From Clostridia bacterium (GTDB lineage Bacteria; Bacillota; Clostridia; Lutisporales; Lutisporaceae), in NCBI GenBank assembly GCA_029256365.1, contig JAQSYB010000025.1, forward strand, positions 1 through 11,615: 11,615 nt of DNA. Reading direction: 5' to 3'. The notes beneath the pieces are model-generated. The model had not been told where the DNA came from. It did no database searches and worked only from the letters and a program-made list of their open reading frames with translations. Below are positions 5,721-11,615 of this stretch, piece after piece. Within the stretch, counting starts at the first letter, position 1, and each line of letters opens with the position of its first letter. A program made the position numbers and the translations under genes.

Positions 5721-7253
5721 ATGATATTGAAAACGAAATCTTGTGCACTGTATGGAATTAGTGGTTACATAGTGGATGTAGAAATTGATTTGTCAAATGG
5801 ATTACCGGGTTTTGATATTGTCGGCCTGCCGGATACTGCTGTGAAGGAGTCTAGGGAAAGGGTTAGAGCAGCAATAAAAAATTCGGAATTTCAATTTCCG
5901 CAAAAGAGAATTACAGTAAATCTTGCTCCGGCTGATATAAAGAAGGAGGGGTCAATATTCGATTTGGCAATAGCTGCTGGGATTTTGCAAGCCACAGGGG
6001 ATATCAACTGTGAATCCCTAGGGAACTATGCTTTTTTAGGAGAACTGTCCTTAGATGGCTCTGTAAAGGGTATTAGGGGCATACTGCCTATGTGCATAGA
6101 GCTAGAGAAGAACGGGATAAATAAAATACTTGTATCAACAGAAAATGCAGATGAAGCAGCATTAATAAAAGGAATAGAGGTATATGGCGTAAGCTCAATC
6201 ATACAAATGGCAGATTTTTTAAATGGGAACAATCAAATAAGCAAGCATACAGTAGATGTTGAGAAATATTTTAGTTTGGAAGAATTCTATGATTTTGATT
6301 TCTTGGACGTAAAGGGTCAGGATACAGCCAAACGTGCCTTAGAAATAGCGGCAGCAGGTGGACACAATGTACTGATGGTTGGTCCCCCTGGTTCAGGAAA
6401 AACGATGCTTGCACGCAGATTGCCCTCTATACTTCCTAATATGAGCTTTGAGGAAAGCTTAGAGGTTACAAAAATATATAGTGTATCAGGCTTATTGAAG
6501 GACAGAAGCACTCTAATCACCAGAAGACCTTTTCGAGCACCTCATCACACGATGTCAAGCGCAGCCTTAATTGGAGGCGGTAGAATACCACATCCTGGAG
6601 AGGTTTCCTTAGCTCATTATGGCGTGTTGTTTTTAGATGAAATGCCAGAGTTTCCAAAGCATGTGCTAGAGGTTTTGAGGCAACCTCTTGAGGATGAATG
6701 TGTAACGATTTCCAGAGTAAATGGTTCCATTACCTACCCTGCAAAATTTATCATGATAAGCTCAGTAAATCCTTGTCCATGTGGTTATTTTGGAGATGAG
6801 TCCAATCGATGTACTTGCTCACCTATGCAAATAAAAAATTATATGGGGAGAATCTCTGGACCCTTGATGGATCGAATCGATTTGCACATTGAAGTAGCAC
6901 CAATTAAGTTTCATGACATTGCTGACAATGTGAAGAAAGAAAGCTCAAAAAGTATTAAGGAAAGAGTAAATCAAGCAAGACGCATTCAAATTGAAAGATA
7001 TAAGGCGGATGGAATATATTTCAATTCACAATTGAAGCCAAAACACATCAACGCATACTGTGCCATTGGCAATAAAGAAAAACAGCTGTTAAAGCAAGCC
7101 TTTGAAAAATATAATCTAAGTGCCAGGGCCTACAATCGAATTCTGAAAGTTGCTAGAACGATTGCAGACTTGGAAGAAGCATCTGATATCAATGTGCGCC
7201 ATATAGCAGAAGCACTGCAGCATAGATGTATGGATCGAAAATATACTATATAG
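5721..7253 (+). CDS. comM: ComM/YifB family AAA+ protein (Mg-chelatase-like)
   Basis: Cytoplasmic AAA+ ATPase. The studied member, ComM of naturally transformable Gram-negative bacteria, is a hexameric helicase that aids branch migration when incoming single-stranded DNA is integrated. The 510-residue length is typical. A Lon-protease-like ChlI domain covers about 20-140 (GLPGFDIVGLPDTAVKESRER at 27-47 is the family's hallmark). The AAA+ core follows with Walker A GPPGSGKT (221-228), Walker B VLFLDE (302-307) and SGPLMDRID (379-387) with a conserved arginine. A four-cysteine insert, CPC and CTC (C352, C354, C364, C366), is standard for the family. A helical C-terminal domain ends the protein. 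AGGTGA at 5711-5716 supports the start. Its neighbour dprA also works on transforming DNA. The older label magnesium chelatase is misleading, as no chelatase partners are present. Confidence 0.93.
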   Translation: MILKTKSCALYGISGYIVDVEIDLSNGLPGFDIVGLPDTAVKESRERVRAAIKNSEFQFPQKRITVNLAPADIKKEGSIFDLAIAAGILQATGDINCESLGNYAFLGELSLDGSVKGIRGILPMCIELEKNGINKILVSTENADEAALIKGIEVYGVSSIIQMADFLNGNNQISKHTVDVEKYFSLEEFYDFDFLDVKGQDTAKRALEIAAAGGHNVLMVGPPGSGKTMLARRLPSILPNMSFEESLEVTKIYSVSGLLKDRSTLITRRPFRAPHHTMSSAALIGGGRIPHPGEVSLAHYGVLFLDEMPEFPKHVLEVLRQPLEDECVTISRVNGSITYPAKFIMISSVNPCPCGYFGDESNRCTCSPMQIKNYMGRISGPLMDRIDLHIEVAPIKFHDIADNVKKESSKSIKERVNQARRIQIERYKADGIYFNSQLKPKHINAYCAIGNKEKQLLKQAFEKYNLSARAYNRILKVARTIADLEEASDINVRHIAEALQHRCMDRKYTI

Positions 7254-7261
7254 AAGATAAA

Positions 7262-7308
7262 TCAAATCTTGATTATTTGGTGCCAGGCACCAAATAATCA
7301 AGATTTGA
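7262..7308. repeat. Perfect 23-bp-arm palindrome between comM and dprA
   Basis: Arms 7262-7284 and 7286-7308 are exact inverted copies around a single A at 7285, 47 bases in all. The centre reads GGTGCCAGGCACC. Nine pairs outward from the core are TTTGGTGCC-type, and the outer part is AT-rich (AATCAAGATTTG on the right). No T-run follows, so it is not a standard intrinsic terminator. In RNA it would form a very stable stem with almost no loop; in DNA it could extrude as a cruciform. GGTGCC/GGCACC-centred palindromes are, as I recall, dispersed repeats in several genomes. Whether this one is repeated in the host cannot be seen, and the core occurs only once in this window. Confidence 0.95.
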
Positions 7309-7326
7309 AAAATTTGAGGTATGAAT

Positions 7327-7331
7327 AGGAG
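7327..7331 (+). promoter_or_regulatory. dprA ribosome binding site that selects the second ATG
   Basis: AGGAG at 7327-7331 is 7 bases before ATG 7339. The earlier in-frame ATG at 7321 has GAGG only one base upstream, too close to work. Confidence 0.75.
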
Positions 7332-7338
7332 TTTGGAC

Positions 7339-8424
7339 ATGAGAGATTTGAAATACTGGGTATGGCTGTCAAGTCTGCCGGGAATAGGCTCGAGAAAATT
7401 CTACAAATTGATTCAATGCTTTCAAACAGCTGAGAATGTTTTTTATAGCAGTAGGGAGGAGTTAAAACGATGCGGTGTGATTCATGATGATGTTGTAGAG
7501 GTTGTTATGAATAATAGAAGTATTGAAAAAATTGATAAATATCTTAAAAAAGTAAAAGATAATGGTATAAATGTATATCTATCCAATCAGGATGAATACC
7601 CTATGAATTTGAAGAACATTTACGATCCACCACCTATTTTGTATTCCTTAGGGGAACTTAAGCAAGAGGATAATGAGTCTATATCCATAGTAGGCTCAAG
7701 AAAAGCCAGTGAATATGGTCTTAAAACGGCTGAGAAGCTTGCATATGACTTAGCTCAAAATGGCATTACTGTAATCAGCGGAATGGCATTGGGAATAGAT
7801 GCTGCGGCACATAAGGGTGCAATAAAAGGCGGAGGAAGAACCATAGCAGTTTTTGCTTGCGGGGTTACCAACCCTTATCCTAGAAGCAATATCAATTTAT
7901 ATAGAGACATTATGAAAAATGGGGCAGTTGTATCGGAATACCCATTGGGCATTCAGCCTGTTCCGGGGAACTTTCCTGCTCGTAATAGAATCATAAGTGG
8001 GTTGTCTTTGGGAACCTTAGTGGTAGAGGCAAATGTAAAAAGTGGCTCCCTTATAACGGCAGATTTTGCTTTGGAGCAAGGTCGTGATGTATTCGCAGTG
8101 CCGGGTAATATAAATTCTCCCAACAGTGCAGGTACAAACAACTTAATTAAAAATGGTGCAAAGTTGGTTAATAATATAGAAGATATTCTGGTAGAACTAC
8201 CAGGAGATTATATGGTGAACAATACAAATACAAAACAACTTAATCTTGATAATGAGGAAGCGCTTATCATGGCTGCTTTGCTGGAAAATGGAAAAAGTGC
8301 CGATCAGCTGGCAGCTGATACTGGGATGGAAATCAATGAAGTATTAAGCTTTGCGGCGATTATGGAACTAAGGGGTATTATTACAAGCATAAGCGGGATA
8401 TATTATTGTGAGTTGACAAAATAA
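7339..8424 (+). CDS. dprA: DNA-processing protein DprA/Smf
   Basis: Cytoplasmic protein that binds incoming single-stranded DNA during transformation and loads RecA on it; it is also kept in many bacteria not known to transform. The 361-residue product has the three usual parts. An N-terminal SAM-like helix-hairpin-helix region carries LPGIGSRKFYKL (13-24). The Rossmann-like DprA domain follows with SIVGSRKAS (116-124), SGMALGIDAAAH (147-158), FPARNRIISGLS (212-223), SGSLITA (235-241) and VPGN (254-257). A C-terminal winged-helix domain covers about 300-361. The start at 7339 is chosen over ATG 7321 from Shine-Dalgarno spacing and because MRDLKYWVWLSSLPGIG fits the family N-terminus. It lies 85 bases after comM with the perfect palindrome between, and no promoter is obvious in the gap. 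Its last codons contain the -35 hexamer of a topA promoter. Confidence 0.95.
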   Translation: MRDLKYWVWLSSLPGIGSRKFYKLIQCFQTAENVFYSSREELKRCGVIHDDVVEVVMNNRSIEKIDKYLKKVKDNGINVYLSNQDEYPMNLKNIYDPPPILYSLGELKQEDNESISIVGSRKASEYGLKTAEKLAYDLAQNGITVISGMALGIDAAAHKGAIKGGGRTIAVFACGVTNPYPRSNINLYRDIMKNGAVVSEYPLGIQPVPGNFPARNRIISGLSLGTLVVEANVKSGSLITADFALEQGRDVFAVPGNINSPNSAGTNNLIKNGAKLVNNIEDILVELPGDYMVNNTNTKQLNLDNEEALIMAALLENGKSADQLAADTGMEINEVLSFAAIMELRGIITSISGIYYCELTK

Positions 8425-8439
8425 GTTGATGTGTATAAT
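8413..8439 (+). promoter_or_regulatory. Candidate distal topA promoter
   Basis: TTGACA (8413-8418) lies inside the end of dprA and is followed after only 15 bases by TATAAT (8434-8439). Both hexamers are perfect but the spacing is short. TAATAT at 8436-8441 would give a 17-base spacer with a 4/6 box. Confidence 0.5.
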
Positions 8440-8499
8440 ATTAAGTAGCAATAAAAGATGCAATAATTGCCAGTATTGATGGTAATTGTTATATTCATC

Positions 8500-8508
8500 T
8501 GTTATAAT
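8500..8508 (+). promoter_or_regulatory. Extended -10 promoter proximal to topA
   Basis: TGTTATAAT is a perfect TGnTATAAT extended -10 with no convincing -35. Transcription would begin near 8515, giving a leader of about 25 nt before the TTG start. Confidence 0.55.
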
Positions 8509-8539
8509 TGTGATGAATTTTTAAAATGAGGTGGAAGAA

Positions 8540-10633
8540 TTGAAAACAGCTTTGATCATTGTGGAGTCACCTGCAAAAGTTAAAACCATCAAGAAGTTTC
8601 TTAGTTCTGGCTATAAGGTAGAGGCATCTATGGGTCATATTAGAGATTTGCCTAAAAGCCAGATTGGTATTGATATAGAAAACAATTTTCAACCGAAATA
8701 TATTACAATCAGAGGCAAAGGACCTATTTCGGAAAAGCTTAAAAAAGAAGCAAAAAATGTTGATAAGGTATTCCTTGCAACTGACCCTGATAGAGAGGGC
8801 GAAGCAATATCTTGGCATCTAGCAGCTTTGCTGGGTATTGATACTTCAAAAGCATGTCGCATTGAGTTTAATGAAATCACCAAAACTGCCGTGACAACTG
8901 CCTTGAAAAACCCAAGGAAGTTAAATATGAATGTAATTGATGCACAACAGGCAAGAAGGGTATTAGACAGGCTTGTAGGATATAAGATAAGTCCCTTGCT
9001 CTGGAAAAAAGTCAAGAAGGGTCTAAGTGCGGGTAGAGTTCAATCTGTTGCTGTAAGACTAATTAGCGATAGGGAAAATGAAATAAAAAGCTTTGTTCCA
9101 AAGGAATATTGGAGCTTGATTGCTAAGCTGACAGAGCCTAGCAGTAAGAAAAACTTTGATGCAAAGTTCTACGGCGCAGCTGGTGAAAAGCTGGAAATAA
9201 ATGATGAAAAAAGTATGAAGCAACTTCTTTCAAAACTAGAAGGTGCAGATTACGTTGTAGGAAAGATTAAAAAGGGAGAGAAGAAAAGAAATGCGCCATT
9301 CCCTTTTACAACCAGCAGCTTGCAGCAGGAGGCATATAAAAAATTAGGCTTTACAACGAAAAAAACAATGATGCTGGCCCAGCGGTTGTATGAAGGTGTA
9401 GATATAAAGGGTGAAGGTACAGTTGGTCTGGTTACATATATCAGAACCGACTCTACTAGAGTATCTGATGATGCAAAAAAAGAAGCCGTTGAGTATATAG
9501 AAGAGATGTACGGTAAGAAATACATCAATACAGAAGTAAGAGCGCAAAAATCAGGCAAAAAGGTACAAGATGCCCATGAAGCGATTAGGCCTTCATCCAT
9601 TCGTAGAGAGCCTAATGCAATAAAAGATTCCTTGGAAAAAGACCAATTTAAGCTCTATAAGCTTATTTGGGAAAGATTTGCTGCAAGTCAGATGCAAGCA
9701 GCATTGTATGATACAGTTTCAGCTGATATTCATGCCAAAGAGTATTTATTTAAGTCCTCTGGCAGCATATTAAAATTTGATGGATTCTTACATATATATA
9801 TGGACAGCAAAACAGATAAGGAAGAAAAAGGGGAGTTTGATGACGTAGCTTTACCGGAGTTGACAGAGGGTCAGCAATTAAAGCTCAAAAAGCTTGAAGA
9901 TAAGCAGCACTTCACTGAGCCGCCCCAGCGCTATACGGAAGCTACCTTGGTTAAGGTATTGGAGGAAAAAGGAATAGGAAGACCGAGTACATATGCACCT
10001 ATCATTTCTACCATACTTGCTAGAGGATATATCGTCAGGGATAAGAAGTTCCTTATTCCAACAGAGTTGGGAGATATGGTAAATGATCTTCTGAAGGAAT
10101 ATTTTTCAGATATTGTGAATGCTGAATTTACCGCTATCATGGAAAAGAAGCTTGATGATGTAGAGGATGGAGAAAAGAATTGGGTAGAAATCATCAGAGA
10201 GTTTTACAATCCTTTTGAACTGGTACTACAAACAGCAGAAGAGAAAATCGGGAAAATTAAAATTGAAGATGAAGTAAGTGACGTTATTTGCGAACATTGT
10301 GGCAGAAACTTGGTGTATAAGCAAGGTAAATTTGGGAAATTTTTAGCTTGCCCAGGCTTCCCTGAATGTAGAAACATAAAATCGATTCTTGAATATACTG
10401 GTATAAAATGCCCGAAATGTGAAGGTGAACTGGTGCAAAGAAGATCCAAAAGAGGAAAGAAATTCTTTGGATGCAGCAGATATCCCGAATGTGACTTCGT
10501 ATCATGGGATGAGCCAGTGAAGGATACCTGTCCGGAATGTGGAAGCAACATGGTAAAAAAGGAAAGCAAGTCCGGAACAGTTTATAAATGCATGAATGAA
10601 AATTGCAGTTATCAAAAGAAAACAGATAAGTAG
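8540..10633 (+). CDS. topA: DNA topoisomerase I (type IA), TTG start
   Basis: Relaxes negative supercoils by cutting and passing one DNA strand through a 5'-phosphotyrosine link, with Mg2+. The 697-residue protein opens with the Toprim domain: IIVESPAK with catalytic E9, and DPDREGE with D82, D84 and E86. The active-site tyrosine is Y300 in TYIRTDS. The helical gate domain contains GIGRPSTYAPII. The C-terminus carries three four-cysteine zinc ribbons, beginning near C584 (CEHC), C624 (CPKC) and C664 (CPEC), as is usual in Firmicutes. GAGGTG at 8528-8533 is 6 bases before TTG 8540. The in-frame GTG at 8531 lies inside that site, so TTG is the better start and gives MKTALIIVESPAK. Two promoter candidates lie upstream. 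trmFO follows after 8 bases. Confidence 0.96.
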   Translation: MKTALIIVESPAKVKTIKKFLSSGYKVEASMGHIRDLPKSQIGIDIENNFQPKYITIRGKGPISEKLKKEAKNVDKVFLATDPDREGEAISWHLAALLGIDTSKACRIEFNEITKTAVTTALKNPRKLNMNVIDAQQARRVLDRLVGYKISPLLWKKVKKGLSAGRVQSVAVRLISDRENEIKSFVPKEYWSLIAKLTEPSSKKNFDAKFYGAAGEKLEINDEKSMKQLLSKLEGADYVVGKIKKGEKKRNAPFPFTTSSLQQEAYKKLGFTTKKTMMLAQRLYEGVDIKGEGTVGLVTYIRTDSTRVSDDAKKEAVEYIEEMYGKKYINTEVRAQKSGKKVQDAHEAIRPSSIRREPNAIKDSLEKDQFKLYKLIWERFAASQMQAALYDTVSADIHAKEYLFKSSGSILKFDGFLHIYMDSKTDKEEKGEFDDVALPELTEGQQLKLKKLEDKQHFTEPPQRYTEATLVKVLEEKGIGRPSTYAPIISTILARGYIVRDKKFLIPTELGDMVNDLLKEYFSDIVNAEFTAIMEKKLDDVEDGEKNWVEIIREFYNPFELVLQTAEEKIGKIKIEDEVSDVICEHCGRNLVYKQGKFGKFLACPGFPECRNIKSILEYTGIKCPKCEGELVQRRSKRGKKFFGCSRYPECDFVSWDEPVKDTCPECGSNMVKKESKSGTVYKCMNENCSYQKKTDK

Positions 10634-10641
10634 GTGTAAGT

Positions 10642-11615
10642 TTGAAAGATTATGTAATAGTTATAGGAGCAGGGTTGGCAGGTAGTGAAGCAGCGTGGCA
10701 GCTGGCACAGAGCGGCATAAAGGTTAAACTTTATGAAATGAGACCTACAAATACAACACCAGCCCATCATACAGATAAATTTGCAGAACTTGTATGCAGC
10801 AATTCCTTAAGATCAAATCAATTGGAAAGCGCCATAGGACTGTTGAAAGAAGAGATGAGAAGACTAGGCTCATTAATAATGGAATGTGCAGATAAACATG
10901 CTGTCCCAGCAGGGGGAGCTCTGGCGGTAGATAGAGAAAAATTCTCAGAAGAGGTTACAGAAAAAATTAAAAATCATCCTAATATTGAAATAATTTATGA
11001 AGAATTAGTTGACATACCTCGGGATGAATATGTTATTATAGCTTCTGGACCTTTGACATCAGATAAGTTGTCACAAAGCATCATGAATATAACAGACGAT
11101 GACTATTTGTACTTTTATGATGCAGCAGCACCTATTGTCTCTTTTGAAAGTATCGACATGAGTAAGGCATTTAAGGCTTCACGCTATGATAAGGGTGAAA
11201 GCGATTATATAAATTGTCCAATGGATGAAGAAGAATATAATCATTTTTATAAAGAGTTGATATCAGCTGAGGTTGTTCCTCTAAAGAAGTTTGAGAAGGA
11301 AATCGTCTTCGAAGGCTGTATGCCAGTAGAGACCATGGCCCGTCGAGGTCCCATGACGTTGCTTTTCGGACCTCTTAAGCCTGTGGGACTCACTGACCCT
11401 AGAAATGTCAAGAAGTTTCACGCAGTGGTGCAGCTTCGTCAAGACAACAAAGAAGGAACCCTATACAATATAGTTGGGTTTCAAACTCATTTGAAATGGG
11501 GAGAGCAAAAAAGAGTATTCAGCTTGATACCGGGATTAGAGAATGCTGAATTTGTGCGTTATGGTGTAATGCATAGAAATACCTATATCAACTCTCCTAA
11601 GCTGCTTACCTTAAC
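10642..11615 (+). CDS. trmFO: tRNA U54 methyltransferase TrmFO, folate-dependent (3' end missing)
   Basis: Flavoprotein that makes 5-methyluridine (ribothymidine) at position 54 of the tRNA T-loop, using methylene-tetrahydrofolate as carbon donor and reduced FAD. About 324 of some 435 codons are present and the frame stays open to the right edge. The N-terminus has the FAD-binding Rossmann motif VIGAGLAGSEAAW (7-19). C52 in ELVCSNSLR and C226 in EGCMPVE match the two cysteines known to matter in the Bacillus enzyme (Cys53 and Cys226). RRGPMTLLFGPLKPVGLTDPR follows and is typical of TrmFO, separating it from the related MnmG. The start is TTG 10642 with AGGTG at 10632-10636, which overlaps the topA stop. 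No ATG lies near this site. Co-transcription with topA is likely. Confidence 0.95.
   Translation, partial: MKDYVIVIGAGLAGSEAAWQLAQSGIKVKLYEMRPTNTTPAHHTDKFAELVCSNSLRSNQLESAIGLLKEEMRRLGSLIMECADKHAVPAGGALAVDREKFSEEVTEKIKNHPNIEIIYEELVDIPRDEYVIIASGPLTSDKLSQSIMNITDDDYLYFYDAAAPIVSFESIDMSKAFKASRYDKGESDYINCPMDEEEYNHFYKELISAEVVPLKKFEKEIVFEGCMPVETMARRGPMTLLFGPLKPVGLTDPRNVKKFHAVVQLRQDNKEGTLYNIVGFQTHLKWGEQKRVFSLIPGLENAEFVRYGVMHRNTYINSPKLLTL

Noticed and set aside
7262..7308. Intrinsic terminator after comM
   Set aside because: The stem is perfect but is followed by GAAAAATTTGAGG with no T-run on either side, so a standard Rho-independent terminator is not supported.

Overview
The window looks like ordinary chromosome of a low-GC Gram-positive anaerobe, most likely a member of Clostridia. 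The reasons are the AT-rich composition, purine-rich Shine-Dalgarno sites, heavy use of AGA and AAA codons, the infC-rpmI-rplT cluster, and the dprA-topA-trmFO order that is usual in Firmicutes. I cannot name a genus from the sequence alone. All genes lie on the + strand. I found no phage genes, transposase, CRISPR array or tRNA/rRNA gene.

Layout: (1) 2-973, the C-terminal two thirds of a PepV-type M20 dipeptidase cut by the left edge. (2) 974-1349, a gene-free stretch holding a clostridial-type interspersed inverted repeat, a sigma-A promoter, and a structured leader with competing antiterminator and terminator pairings. This is the layout expected of an L20-controlled attenuator. (3) 1350-2515, infC-rpmI-rplT (IF3, bL35, bL20) ending in a strong intrinsic terminator. 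infC appears to start with AUA. (4) 2677-5641, a ktrB-ktrA potassium uptake pair followed by a SpoU/TrmH-family RNA methyltransferase, then a terminator. (5) 5721-8424, the ComM/YifB AAA+ protein and DprA, separated by a perfect 23-bp-arm palindrome. (6) 8413-11615, promoter signals, topA and the first ~324 codons of trmFO, which runs off the right edge.

The genes fall into functional blocks. One is translation initiation and ribosome assembly, with a potassium transporter and an RNA modifier alongside. Another is DNA processing for transformation or recombination (ComM, DprA) next to topoisomerase I and a tRNA U54 methyltransferase. pheS-pheT, which commonly follow rplT and the SpoU methyltransferase in Firmicutes, are not present. 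The terminator at 5618-5641 therefore marks a join between two conserved neighbourhoods.

I found no unknown multi-gene system here. The points most worth a second look are non-coding: the infC leader with its AUA start, the perfect palindrome between comM and dprA, the interspersed repeat upstream of infC, and the ambiguous start of ktrB.
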